Notes under the pieces: model-generated
Told to the model about the DNA's origin: nothing
What the model saw: the letters and a program-made list of their open reading frames with translations, nothing else
Databases searched by the model: none
Assembly (NCBI RefSeq): GCF_024919275.1
Contig: NZ_JANWGH010000002.1
Location: 1-64,000 of the forward strand
Length of the DNA stretch: 64,000 bases
Direction: 5' to 3'
Source: Algoriphagus limi
Lineage (GTDB): Bacteria > Bacteroidota > Bacteroidia > Cytophagales > Cyclobacteriaceae
Shown: one piece after another, positions 47,325-56,604 of the stretch
Layout: each line of letters begins with the position of its first letter
Numbering within the stretch: the first letter of the stretch is position 1
Made by a program: the position numbers and the translations under genes

Positions 47325-47926
47325 ACGAACGCGGTTTTTCAAATAAGGCTTTAGAGGACTTCGATCTGATCGATCGGGCAGTCATCGAAAAAGATCAGTC
47401 TGCCTATGCGGCCCTTATGAAGCGGTACAAGAAAGCCGTTTATTTCATGATCCTCAAAATGATTCGAGATGCGGATGATGCCGAGGATTTGACCATGGAA
47501 GCTTTTGCAAAGGCTTTCAAAAACCTGCATCGTTTCAAAAAAGACTATACCTTTTCCACTTGGCTTTTCCGAATTGCTACAAACAATGCAATTGATTTTA
47601 TCCGAAAGAAAAAACTCAAAACCATGAGTTTAAATACTACCATGTCTGATGATAGCGGCAACGCAGTCAATATTGATGTGGAAGATGATGAAAATAACCC
47701 ACAAGATGAATTCATCAAATCTCAACGGATTGAAATGGTGCGGATTTTTGTAGATAAACTTCCTGCTAAGTACCGGAAATTAGTCCAGTTGCGCTATTTT
47801 GATGAGCTCTCTTACGAAGAAATTGCCCAAGAACTGGACAAGCCTCTTGGTACGGTAAAAGCGCAATTGCACCGTTCGAGAGAGTTGCTGTACGAAATCG
47901 CTTCCGGCAAAGAAAAGCACATCTGA
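47315..47926 (+). CDS. RNA polymerase sigma-70 factor, ECF-like
   Basis: A 203-residue sigma factor with only regions 2 and 4. Region 2: YFMILKMIRDADDAEDLTMEAFAKAFKNLHRF and FSTWLFRIATNNAIDFIRKKK. An acidic linker (DDSGNAVNIDVEDDENNPQDEF) precedes region 4, LPAKYRKLVQLRYFDELSYEEIAQELDKPLGTVKAQLHRSREL. No anti-sigma gene flanks it. I start at ATG 47315 (MEINERG); an ATG 14 codons upstream lies deep in the glycosyltransferase gene. Its stop shares a base with the rsmG start (TGATG), so glycosyltransferase, sigma factor and rsmG are coupled. It differs from the SusC/FecI-type sigma factors of Bacteroidota that pair with FecR. Confidence 0.9.
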   Translation: MEINERGFSNKALEDFDLIDRAVIEKDQSAYAALMKRYKKAVYFMILKMIRDADDAEDLTMEAFAKAFKNLHRFKKDYTFSTWLFRIATNNAIDFIRKKKLKTMSLNTTMSDDSGNAVNIDVEDDENNPQDEFIKSQRIEMVRIFVDKLPAKYRKLVQLRYFDELSYEEIAQELDKPLGTVKAQLHRSRELLYEIASGKEKHI

Positions 47927-48570
47927 TGAACTCCGGTACTGAATTGATTCTATCCTATTTCCCGAATCTTAGCGCGCGGCAAATCGAACAGTTTGACCAG
48001 TTGAAAGCATTGTATGAAGACTGGAACGCCAAGATTAATGTAATCAGCCGCAAAGACATGGATCAATTTTATGTGCATCATGTCATTCACTCCCTGGGTA
48101 TCGCTAAAGTCATGCGATTCCAACCCGGAACCAAGGTCCTGGATATTGGGACTGGAGGAGGATTTCCAGGGATCCCTTTAGCTATCCTATTTCCAGATAC
48201 GCACTTTCATTTGGTAGACTCTATTGGAAAAAAAATCACTGTGGTGAAGGAAGTAGCTCGTGCTCTGAAACTGAGCAATGTAGAAGCTCAGCAAGCGCGA
48301 GCAGAAACACTGGTTAGAAAATATGATTTTGTGATCAGCCGGGCAGTGACCAGAATGATCAATTTTTACCCTTGGGTAAAAGGAAAAATCCGAAAAGAAG
48401 ATTTCAATGAGTTTCCAAACGGCATCCTTTACCTGAAAGGTGGAGATGTGGACGAGGAGATGGAGGAAACCGGGAAATCCTATGTCACTTACCACTTGAG
48501 CGACTATTTCAAGGAGGACTTTTTTGAAACCAAGAAAGTGGTTTACATGCCTTGGGAAGACAAGCGCTAA
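47926..48570 (+). CDS. rsmG: 16S rRNA (guanine(527)-N7)-methyltransferase
   Basis: A 214-residue Rossmann methyltransferase of the GidB/RsmG family. The SAM site is VLDIGTGGGFPGIPLAILFPDTHFHLVDSIGKK and the family signature VVKEVARALKLSNVEAQQARAETL follows. It methylates G527 of 16S rRNA. Loss in other bacteria gives low-level streptomycin resistance. It overlaps the sigma gene by 1 nt. Length normal (205-240). Confidence 0.95.
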   Translation: MNSGTELILSYFPNLSARQIEQFDQLKALYEDWNAKINVISRKDMDQFYVHHVIHSLGIAKVMRFQPGTKVLDIGTGGGFPGIPLAILFPDTHFHLVDSIGKKITVVKEVARALKLSNVEAQQARAETLVRKYDFVISRAVTRMINFYPWVKGKIRKEDFNEFPNGILYLKGGDVDEEMEETGKSYVTYHLSDYFKEDFFETKKVVYMPWEDKR

Positions 48571-48783
48571 TCAGGAAAATCCCAAATAAATTCATCCAAT
48601 TTCTCAAAAAGGAATGATAGAGTTTTAGGGCAAACCTTCTACCTAAAATTTTCAAAAAACCAACGAATTTTCTCCCTAAAAACCTCTTCTGTTATTTGGG
48701 CAAATTATCTCCGACAATTCTTGCCATTCCATTTTTTGCTTGGTTCAAATACCCTAATTTAAAGCCTCAATTTCCGAAAGACT

Positions 48784-51700
48784 ATGTATATCATTTTTGA
48801 TACTGAAACTACTGGATTACCCCGCGATTACAATGCTCCCATGTCCGACCTGGACAACTGGCCTAGGCTGGTTCAATTGGCATGGCAGCTTCATGATGCA
48901 ACCGGAAAGCTTCTCTCAAATCACAATTATATTATCAAACCTGAAGGTTTTACCATCCCCTACAATGCTGAAAAGGTCCATGGTATTTCCACCAAAAGAG
49001 CATTAGCGGAAGGTCATGTTTTGCAGGAGGTTTTGGAGATTTTCGAAAAAGATGTTAAAGAAGCTAAGTACCTAGTTGGACATAATATCGAATTCGACAT
49101 CAACGTGGTTGGTTCGGAATTCCTTCGGTCTGAATTGGGTATGCCTTTGGCTGCAAACCCATTGGACACCAAGGACATTTCAACTGATTTTTGTGCGATT
49201 CCAGGAGGAAAAGGCGGAAAATACAAATGGCCTACACTTACTGAACTTCATCAAAAACTTTTTGGAAAGGGGTTTGGCGATGCACACGATGCAGCCTATG
49301 ACGTGGATGCAACTGCTCGATGTTTCTTTGGTTTGATCACCCATCGAGTTCATCCACCGGAAGAAGGTATTCTTTTGGAGCAAGTGATTTACGAGGCTCC
49401 GGATTTGGGTGAGGCAAATTTTGCCCAGGCAAAGGATGAACAAAAAGTAGCTGCCAAGGAAATTTTAAAGCAGGCTGGTAAAGCAGATATTTCCGAACTG
49501 GTCGATGTTCCTTTCACCCATTTGCATGTCCACACCCAGTATTCGGTTTTGCAGGCCACGACAGAGATTCCGGCTATGGTTGCCAAGGCAAAATCCTTAA
49601 ATATGCCAGCGATCGCCATGACTGATCATGGAAATATGATGGGGGCTTTTCATTTTGTAAAAGCTGCCATGGCTGCAGAAATCAAACCCATTGTGGGGTG
49701 TGAGTTTAATCTATGTCGAGATCGGAAAAATAAGAGTAATAAGGACGACGGATTCCAAACCGTTCTTCTTGCAAAGAATAAAGCGGGCTATCACAATTTG
49801 GCCAAACTAGCCTCCTACGCAAATATTGAAGGCTTTTATTATGTACCCCGAATTGATAAAGAACTTCTTGTTCAATATAAAGGCGACTTAATTGCTACAA
49901 CCGGTGGACTTTGGGGAGAGATTCCATTTTTGATCCTGAATGTGGGTGAAACGCAAGCCGAGGAAGCCTTTATTTGGTGGAAGGAGCAGTTTGGGGAGGA
50001 TTTTTATGTGGAATTAAACCGGCATGGAATTCCGGAAGAAGAGAAGGTCAATGAGGTTCTGCTCGAATTTGCCAAGAAATACAATGTCAAGTATTTCGCC
50101 GCCAACAACACCTATTACAATGATAAAGGGGACGCCAAAGCTCATGATATTTTGCTTTGCGTAAAAGATGGGGAGTTGGTAGAAAAACCAAAAAAATATG
50201 TAGGAAAGCGAGGTAGAGAATTCCGATATGGCTTCCCAAATGATGAATTCTACCTGAAATCTCCTGAAGAAATGAAAAAGCTCTTCGCAGACTTGCCGGA
50301 AGCTATCGAGTGTACTCAGGAAATTGTAGATAAGTGTGAAGCTTACAAGCTTGCGCGGGAAGTATTGCTTCCAAAATTTGACATCCCTGAGGAATTCAAA
50401 GACCCACAGGATGAAATGGATGGAGGTAAACGTGGTGAAAATGCTTACCTGAGACACCTCACCTACGAAGGTGCTAAAAAGCGATATAGTGAAATCACAC
50501 CGGAGATTCAGGAACGATTGGATTTTGAATTGGAAACAATCGAACGAACTGGATATCCCGGTTACTTTTTGATCGTACAGGATTTCACCCGAGCAGCTCG
50601 GGATATGGGCGTTTCGGTGGGGCCGGGGCGGGGTTCCGCGGCGGGTTCAGCAGTAGCTTATTGTATTGGAATTACGAATGTGGATCCAATCGAGTATGAT
50701 CTCCTTTTTGAGAGATTTTTGAATCCGGACCGGGTTTCACTACCAGATATTGATATTGACTTTGATGATGAAGGTCGCGGAAAAGTCATCGACTATGTAA
50801 TCAAAAAATATGGTTCGAATCAGGTCGCCCAAATCATTACCTATGGTACCATGGCAGCCAAATCTGCGATTCGGGATACTGCTCGGGTACTTAATTTGCC
50901 TTTGCAAGAAGCGAGCAGATTAGCCAATATGGTTCCCGATTTGAAGCTAAAAGTCCTTTTTGACCTTGCAAAAAACAAATCAGCCTTAGCGGATAAATTA
51001 AAAGGACAGGCTGAATTGATTCAAAAAGCTGAGGAATTACTACGAGTAGCTCAAGGCCAAGACGAATCCGCCAAGACCGTTAATCAGGCGACCGTTTTAG
51101 AGGGATCCGTGCGAAATACGGGAATCCACGCCTGTGGCGTAATCATCACACCGGATGACATCACCAACTTTGTCCCTGTTGCGCTTGCGAAGGATTCCGA
51201 TATGGTTTGTACCCAATTCGACAACTCCGTAGTAGAATCTGCTGGGCTTCTAAAGATGGACTTTTTGGGTTTGAAAACCCTCACACTCATTAAAGATGCC
51301 TGCAAAATCGTCAAGGAAAGGCATGGTATCGAATTGGACCCGGATAATTTCCCAATCGATGATGAAAAGACTTACGAGCTTTTCCAACGCGGTGAGACGG
51401 TCGGCATTTTTCAATATGAAAGTCCCGGAATGCAGAAATACATGCGGGATTTGAAACCTACGGCTTTTGCCGATTTGATTGCGATGAACGCTCTTTATCG
51501 TCCGGGACCTTTGGCCTATATCCCTGAGTTTATCGATCGGAAGCACGGTAAAAAGGAAATCACTTATGACCTCGATGATATGAAAGAATACCTCGAGGAG
51601 ACTTATGGGATTACCGTATATCAAGAGCAAGTAATGCTGCTATCCCAGAAGCTTGCCGGCTTCACCAAAGGTGAAGCAGACGTTCTTCGTAAAGCCATGG

Positions 51701-53076
51701 GTAAAAAGCAAAAGGACGTGCTGGATAAGATGAAGCCTAAATTCATCGATCAGGCAGCTGCAAAAGGCCATGATCCTAAAAAGCTGGAAAAAATCTGGAC
51801 GGACTGGGAAGCCTTTGCTTCATATGCATTTAACAAATCCCACTCCACCTGCTATGCTTGGGTAGCCTATCAGACAGCTTACCTCAAGGCGCATTATCCT
51901 GCTGAATACATGGCCTCTGTACTCAGCAACAACATGAATGATATCACACAGGTGACCTTCTTCATGGAGGAATGTAAGCGAATGGGAATCCCTGTTTTGG
52001 GACCTGATGTCAATGAATCCAAAGGAGGCTTTACCGTAAACCAAGTGGGAGAAATCCGATTTGGAATGGCCGCGATCAAGGGTGCAGGATCGGCAGCGGT
52101 AGATGATATCATCGCGGAGCGGGAAAAGAGTGGACCATTCAAAAACATCTTCGATTTTGCCAAGCGGGTGAATTCTCGTGCTCTGAACAAGAAAACCATG
52201 GAGGCACTTGCCATGGCGGGAAGTTTTGATTGCTTCCCAGAGCATCATCGAAGGCAATATTTAGAGGCTCCGGAAGGTGATGTAACGCTGATCGAAAAGG
52301 CAGTTAAATATGCACAACGGATACAACAGGAGGAAGAAAGTGCTCAGGTGAGTCTATTTGGAGGAGCAGGCGGCGGAATGGATATTCCTTTACCTACCGT
52401 GAACCCAATGGAGCCTTTTTCTCAACTTCAACAGCTAAATATTGAAAAAGAGGTGGTTGGGCTTTATATCTCCGGACATCCTTTGGATCAATACAAATTG
52501 GAAATCGAGAGCTTTACCAATTCCACTTTGCCTGATTTAAATGATTTGAACTCTCTTCGTTCCAAAAATGAAGTTCAGCTGGCAGGAATTGTTACGGACT
52601 TTGCTCATCGAACTACCAAGAATGGAAAGCCTTTTGGCACGTTGACTTTGGAAGACTATCAGGGAGGCTTCACGTTCTTCCTTTTCGGAGATGATTATGT
52701 GAAGTATAAGGAATATTTCATGAAAGGTTGGTTCCTCTTCGTTAAAGGAAAAGTCGGTCAGAAGAAATGGGCCGAAAACGAATTGGAATTCAAGGTGAGC
52801 TCTATCATGCTCCTTTCTGAGGTGAGAGGTAAAATGGTTAAAGGTCTTCGGGTAAACATAGATTTGGACGACCTCAATTATGACTTGATGGAAAAATTGG
52901 AGGGCATTACCGAGAAGTATAAAGGCGATGCCAAATTATATTTCACAGTTAAAGACCGGAAAGAAAACATCACCTTGGAGCTATTTTCGAAGCGCTTTTC
53001 CATTAACCCTTGCGAAGAGTTAATTAGCGAGTTAAAGCTCATTCCAGAGATTGCCTACAAGGTGATCAGCAGCTAG
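48784..53076 (+). CDS. dnaE: DNA polymerase III alpha subunit with N-terminal DnaQ-like exonuclease
   Basis: A 1430-residue replicative polymerase, about 270 residues longer than E. coli DnaE owing to an N-terminal DEDDh exonuclease. Residues 1-190 hold ExoI FDTETTG (Asp6, Glu8), ExoII VGHNIEFD and ExoIII HDAAYDVDAT, an apparently intact proofreading site. The PHP domain starts near residue 243 (FTHLHVHTQYS, TDHGN). The polymerase core has GPGRGSAAGSAVAY and PDIDIDFDDEGR with the catalytic aspartates. A tandem HhH, an OB fold (VQLAGIVTDFAHRTTKNGKPFGTLTLED) and a short tail complete it. It likely carries its own proofreading in cis. It stands just upstream of trxA. Confidence 0.95.
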   Translation: MYIIFDTETTGLPRDYNAPMSDLDNWPRLVQLAWQLHDATGKLLSNHNYIIKPEGFTIPYNAEKVHGISTKRALAEGHVLQEVLEIFEKDVKEAKYLVGHNIEFDINVVGSEFLRSELGMPLAANPLDTKDISTDFCAIPGGKGGKYKWPTLTELHQKLFGKGFGDAHDAAYDVDATARCFFGLITHRVHPPEEGILLEQVIYEAPDLGEANFAQAKDEQKVAAKEILKQAGKADISELVDVPFTHLHVHTQYSVLQATTEIPAMVAKAKSLNMPAIAMTDHGNMMGAFHFVKAAMAAEIKPIVGCEFNLCRDRKNKSNKDDGFQTVLLAKNKAGYHNLAKLASYANIEGFYYVPRIDKELLVQYKGDLIATTGGLWGEIPFLILNVGETQAEEAFIWWKEQFGEDFYVELNRHGIPEEEKVNEVLLEFAKKYNVKYFAANNTYYNDKGDAKAHDILLCVKDGELVEKPKKYVGKRGREFRYGFPNDEFYLKSPEEMKKLFADLPEAIECTQEIVDKCEAYKLAREVLLPKFDIPEEFKDPQDEMDGGKRGENAYLRHLTYEGAKKRYSEITPEIQERLDFELETIERTGYPGYFLIVQDFTRAARDMGVSVGPGRGSAAGSAVAYCIGITNVDPIEYDLLFERFLNPDRVSLPDIDIDFDDEGRGKVIDYVIKKYGSNQVAQIITYGTMAAKSAIRDTARVLNLPLQEASRLANMVPDLKLKVLFDLAKNKSALADKLKGQAELIQKAEELLRVAQGQDESAKTVNQATVLEGSVRNTGIHACGVIITPDDITNFVPVALAKDSDMVCTQFDNSVVESAGLLKMDFLGLKTLTLIKDACKIVKERHGIELDPDNFPIDDEKTYELFQRGETVGIFQYESPGMQKYMRDLKPTAFADLIAMNALYRPGPLAYIPEFIDRKHGKKEITYDLDDMKEYLEETYGITVYQEQVMLLSQKLAGFTKGEADVLRKAMGKKQKDVLDKMKPKFIDQAAAKGHDPKKLEKIWTDWEAFASYAFNKSHSTCYAWVAYQTAYLKAHYPAEYMASVLSNNMNDITQVTFFMEECKRMGIPVLGPDVNESKGGFTVNQVGEIRFGMAAIKGAGSAAVDDIIAEREKSGPFKNIFDFAKRVNSRALNKKTMEALAMAGSFDCFPEHHRRQYLEAPEGDVTLIEKAVKYAQRIQQEEESAQVSLFGGAGGGMDIPLPTVNPMEPFSQLQQLNIEKEVVGLYISGHPLDQYKLEIESFTNSTLPDLNDLNSLRSKNEVQLAGIVTDFAHRTTKNGKPFGTLTLEDYQGGFTFFLFGDDYVKYKEYFMKGWFLFVKGKVGQKKWAENELEFKVSSIMLLSEVRGKMVKGLRVNIDLDDLNYDLMEKLEGITEKYKGDAKLYFTVKDRKENITLELFSKRFSINPCEELISELKLIPEIAYKVISS

Positions 53077-53131
53077 TTATAAAGGAAAAACTATCGCTCA
53101 TAGAAATTATTTGCCAAGCAATTTGAACTTA

Positions 53132-53164
53132 TTGCCCTCTAATCTACTTTCTCTCATATATTTG
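53132..53164 (+). promoter_or_regulatory. trxA promoter (candidate)
   Basis: A perfect -7 element TATATTTG at 53157-53164, with a TTG at 53132-53134 22 bp upstream, slightly longer than ideal. Transcription would start near 53170, about 27 nt before the trxA ATG. Confidence 0.45.
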
Positions 53165-53196
53165 AGGAATTGAACCGAAACTAAACGTATTATAAA

Positions 53197-53517
53197 ATGG
53201 GAAAAGCAGTAGAAATAACTGACGCCAACTTTGAGGAAGTTATCAAAACAGATAAGCCCGTATTGATTGATTTTTGGGCAGAGTGGTGTGGGCCTTGTAA
53301 AATGATTGGGCCAATCGTAGAAGAAATGGCTGGAGATTATGAAGGAAAGGCCATCATCGGGAAAGTTGATGTTGACACCAACCCAAGTGTAGCACAAGCC
53401 TTTGGAATTAGATCTATCCCTACGCTATTGTTCTTTAAAGACGGCCAAATTGTAGACAAACAAATCGGTGCTGTTCCAAAAACGATCTTGACACAAAAGT
53501 TGGAAGCACAGCTTTAA
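53197..53517 (+). CDS. trxA: Thioredoxin
   Basis: A 106-residue cytosolic thioredoxin with the redox motif W-C31-G-P-C34-K, cis-Pro in RSIPTLLFF and the C-terminal GAVPKTILTQKLE. It reduces disulphides for ribonucleotide reductase and peroxiredoxins. It lies 120 bp after dnaE with its own likely promoter and a strong terminator immediately after. Confidence 0.97.
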   Translation: MGKAVEITDANFEEVIKTDKPVLIDFWAEWCGPCKMIGPIVEEMAGDYEGKAIIGKVDVDTNPSVAQAFGIRSIPTLLFFKDGQIVDKQIGAVPKTILTQKLEAQL

Positions 53518-53537
53518 TAAAAACTTATTCAAAACGA

Positions 53538-53568
53538 AATGCCACCGGAATTCCAGTGGCATTTTTTT
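53538..53568 (+). terminator. Rho-independent terminator after trxA
   Basis: AATGCCAC (53538-53545) / GTGGCATT (53556-53563) with an inner GGAATTCC palindrome, followed by a T run to 53568. It sits 21 bp after the trxA stop and 14 bp before the mnmH start. Confidence 0.85.
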
Positions 53569-53581
53569 ATATTCGGATTGT

Positions 53582-54637
53582 ATGAAAGAGACCCTGATTT
53601 CACTTTCTGAATATTTAGAACTTCGGCAAAAGCTCCCCATCCTAGATGCACGAAGTGAGGGAGAATTTTCCCAAAGCCATATTCCTGAAGCAATCAATAT
53701 CCCGATTTTGAATGATCAAGAGCGGAAAACAGTCGGTACACTTTACAAAGAAGAAGGAAGTGAAAAGGCTACTTTAAAAGGCTTTGAATTAGTAGGACCA
53801 CGATTTCATCAAATTCAAAAAGAAGTCATTAAGCGTTTTCCAAATCGGAAAATCATTCTCTATTGCTGGAGAGGAGGTATGCGAAGTCAAATTCTCTCCT
53901 GGCTTTTGAGCATGGTTGGTTTTGAAGTATTTAGGCTAAAAGGGGGCTATAAAACCTACCGAAACTTCACCTTTGAGGAAGTTCGAAAAAAGCGAAATTT
54001 TATTGTCCTTGGCGGAAAAACAGGTACTGCAAAGACAGTTTTACTTCAGCATTTGAAAGAAGCTGGGGAACAAGTCTTGGACTTGGAAGATCTAGCTCAT
54101 CACAAAGGTTCGGCCTTTGGTGGAATTGGACAAGACCCTCAACCTTCGGTAGAACAGTTTGAAAATAAACTGGCAGAGGCACTGCTTCAACTGAATTCAG
54201 ATTCTCCTATATGGGTGGAAAATGAAAGCAGAAAAATCGGCCGCGTAATCCTCCCGGATGTATTTTTCTCCCAAATGCAGGCAAGCCCACATTTGGATAT
54301 CAGCAAATCAGAACATGAAAGGATAGCCCATATTGAGTCAGAATATGCTGGACTTCCAAAAGAAGAATTGAAACAGGCTGTCAAAAAACTAAGGAAGAAA
54401 TTGGGAGGACTACGAACCAAAGAAGCTTTGGAAGCCATAGAAGAAAGAGATCATCCACGCTGGATTCAAAACCTATTGACATACTACGACAAAGCCTACG
54501 AGTTTGAACTGGAAAAACATCCGAAAGAACATACTTTAAACCTGGATTTGACAGGCTTGTCTTTAGCAAAACAAATTGATTTGCTAATCCACTCGAAAGA
54601 CCAACTATATGAACGAGCAAAAAATACGATTGACTGA
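53582..54637 (+). CDS. mnmH: tRNA 2-selenouridine(34) synthase
   Basis: A 351-residue SelU/MnmH protein. An N-terminal rhodanese domain carries the active Cys95 (IILYCWRGGMRSQ). A P-loop domain follows with GGKTGTAKT (residues 144-152) that handles geranylation and selenation of 2-thiouridine in the wobble position. It uses selenophosphate from SelD, whose gene overlaps the end of this one by 29 nt. No selA/selB/selC gene is present in the window, so selenium is probably used for tRNA modification; this cannot be concluded for the whole genome. Confidence 0.95.
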   Translation: MKETLISLSEYLELRQKLPILDARSEGEFSQSHIPEAINIPILNDQERKTVGTLYKEEGSEKATLKGFELVGPRFHQIQKEVIKRFPNRKIILYCWRGGMRSQILSWLLSMVGFEVFRLKGGYKTYRNFTFEEVRKKRNFIVLGGKTGTAKTVLLQHLKEAGEQVLDLEDLAHHKGSAFGGIGQDPQPSVEQFENKLAEALLQLNSDSPIWVENESRKIGRVILPDVFFSQMQASPHLDISKSEHERIAHIESEYAGLPKEELKQAVKKLRKKLGGLRTKEALEAIEERDHPRWIQNLLTYYDKAYEFELEKHPKEHTLNLDLTGLSLAKQIDLLIHSKDQLYERAKNTID

Positions 54638-55649
54638 ATGGAGTGAAGGATCTGGATGTGGATGTAAAATCGCACCCGCTGTTCTAGATCAAATTCTTTC
54701 TTCCAGCGAATCCTGGACTCAGACAGATCCCAATTTGCTGGTTGGTAATTCCGCCAAAGATGATGCTGCCGTGTATCAGGTGAGTGAAGATTTGGCCATT
54801 GTCAACACGGTAGATTTTTTCACACCAATTGTAGATGACCCTTTTGATTTTGGAAGAATTTCTGCTGCCAATGCCATTTCGGATGTCTATGCCATGGGAG
54901 GAAAGCCACTTTTCGCCAATGCAATTTTAAGTTGGCCGGTAGAAAAAATCGCTCCCGAACTAGCTGCAAAAGTCCTTGAAGGTGCAAAAAGCATCTGTAA
55001 AACTGCTGGGATTGAATTGGCAGGAGGACATAGTATTGCTGCAAAAGACCCGATTTTTGGACTTTCGGTAAATGGGATTGTTCATCCACGAAAAATCAAA
55101 ACTAACCAAGGCGCTAAAGCGAATGATCTCATTTATCTAACAAAACCTTTAGGGATTGGTGTATTAGCAACAGCTTTGAAAAGGCAAAAAATCAAAGATG
55201 AAGATTACCTGACTTTAGTGGATACGGCCTGTCGTTTAAATCGTATCGGGCAGGTTTTGGGAAATCATGAGGAAGTCCATGCCATGACGGATGTGACTGG
55301 GTTTGGACTTTTGGGGCATCTGATCGAACTGGCTGAAGCATCTGGAATTTCTGCACAAGTTGATTTTTCGAAGCTTCCCATTCTTGAAGGGGTTCAAGAT
55401 TACATCAAGCAATTTATTTTTCCAGACAACACCTACCGAAACTGGAATGCTTTTCAATCAAAAGCAAAAGGGGTAAATGGAATGGATTTGGTGCCACTTT
55501 GTGATCCTCAAACTAGTGGCGGACTATTAATAGCCGTGGGAGAAGAAAATCAAAAATGGTTTGAAGACACCATGAAGTCTGAAAACCAAATCGTCTGGGA
55601 GATTGGACGATTTATTGAAAAACAGGACTTTAAAGTCGAAGTGCTGTAA
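54609..55649 (+). CDS. selD: Selenide, water dikinase
   Basis: A 346-residue selenophosphate synthetase. The catalytic Cys17 and Lys20 occur in GSGCGCKIAP, at the same positions as in E. coli SelD; the residue is Cys and not selenocysteine. Further signatures are DDAAVYQVSEDLAIVNTVDFF, ISAANAISDVYAMGG, AGGHSIAAKDPIFGLSVNGI and MTDVTGFGLLGHLIE. It makes selenophosphate from selenide and ATP. Overlaps mnmH by 29 nt, so they are coupled. Confidence 0.96.
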   Translation: MNEQKIRLTEWSEGSGCGCKIAPAVLDQILSSSESWTQTDPNLLVGNSAKDDAAVYQVSEDLAIVNTVDFFTPIVDDPFDFGRISAANAISDVYAMGGKPLFANAILSWPVEKIAPELAAKVLEGAKSICKTAGIELAGGHSIAAKDPIFGLSVNGIVHPRKIKTNQGAKANDLIYLTKPLGIGVLATALKRQKIKDEDYLTLVDTACRLNRIGQVLGNHEEVHAMTDVTGFGLLGHLIELAEASGISAQVDFSKLPILEGVQDYIKQFIFPDNTYRNWNAFQSKAKGVNGMDLVPLCDPQTSGGLLIAVGEENQKWFEDTMKSENQIVWEIGRFIEKQDFKVEVL

Positions 55650-55697
55650 ATTGTGGGAGAAGATTGGTAACTTATTAAGCCATCAACCCCAGCTAAA

Positions 55698-56600
55698 ATG
55701 ATTTCCCGATTTCTCCTTTCCCTTTTGATTGTGCTAGTTCCTCTCCTCACATTTTCCCAGGTGCCTGAAAACATAAAGAGTGAACTCGTCATTCTGAATA
55801 TTCATTCGGGAGAGGAAAAAACTGTTCTGCTAGAAAACAGACACTTTGAAGCCCCCAATTGGTCAAGAGACGGAAACTATCTCTTGATAAATGCCGCAGG
55901 AAAATTAGAGAAAATTGGTCTAGACGGTCAAAAGTTGGGACTTCTTTTTCCTGATCAAATTGACCGGGTAAACAATGATCATGGGCTCAGTTTTGATGGA
56001 AAAACGCTGGTCTTTAGCCGAAATGATGAAGGGCTAAGTTCACGGATTTATACGATCCCCATTGAGGGAGGAACACCCAAACTAATCACTGAAAATTATC
56101 CAAGCTACTGGCACGGAATCAGTCCTGATGGGAAGACTTTGGTCTATTGTGCAGAAAGAAACGGCGCTTGGGATATCTGGGGAATTCCTACTGAAGGAGG
56201 GAAAGAAGTTCGCTTAACTTCTGCCGAAGGCTTAGACGATGGGCCGGAATATTCCTATGATGGACAGTGGATTTACTTCAACAGTCACCGAACTGGAAGA
56301 ATGCATGCTTACCGAATGAAGCCAGACGGAAGTGGACAAGAACAGTTAACTTTTGATGACTACGACAATTGGTTTCCTCATCCATCACCAGATGGAAAAA
56401 CTGCAGTGATTATTTCCTACTTAGAAGACCAAAAAGGAGCACATCCTTTTGGAAAGGATGTCAAGTTGAGGCTTTTAGATGTAGAAAGTAAAGAAATCCG
56501 GGACTTGACTCCAGTATTCTATGGTGGCCAAGGTACCATCAATGTGCATTCCTGGTCACCTGATGGAGAGTGGATTGCTTTTGTGAGGTATCATCGTTGA
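55698..56600 (+). CDS. TolB-like beta-propeller (PD40) protein, secreted
   Basis: A 300-residue exported protein, signal peptide about 1-20 (ending TFSQ). It contains a six-bladed WD40-like propeller built of PD40 repeats: NWSRDGNYLLINA, GLSFDGKTLVFSR, GISPDGKTLVYCA, EYSYDGQWIYFNSHRTG, PHPSPDGKTAVIIS and WSPDGEWIAFV. These resemble the TolB propeller but without its N-terminal domain, and no tol-pal genes are near. Role unknown, perhaps a binding or scaffold protein. It follows selD by 48 bp. Confidence 0.82.
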   Translation: MISRFLLSLLIVLVPLLTFSQVPENIKSELVILNIHSGEEKTVLLENRHFEAPNWSRDGNYLLINAAGKLEKIGLDGQKLGLLFPDQIDRVNNDHGLSFDGKTLVFSRNDEGLSSRIYTIPIEGGTPKLITENYPSYWHGISPDGKTLVYCAERNGAWDIWGIPTEGGKEVRLTSAEGLDDGPEYSYDGQWIYFNSHRTGRMHAYRMKPDGSGQEQLTFDDYDNWFPHPSPDGKTAVIISYLEDQKGAHPFGKDVKLRLLDVESKEIRDLTPVFYGGQGTINVHSWSPDGEWIAFVRYHR

Positions 56601-56604
56601 ATTG

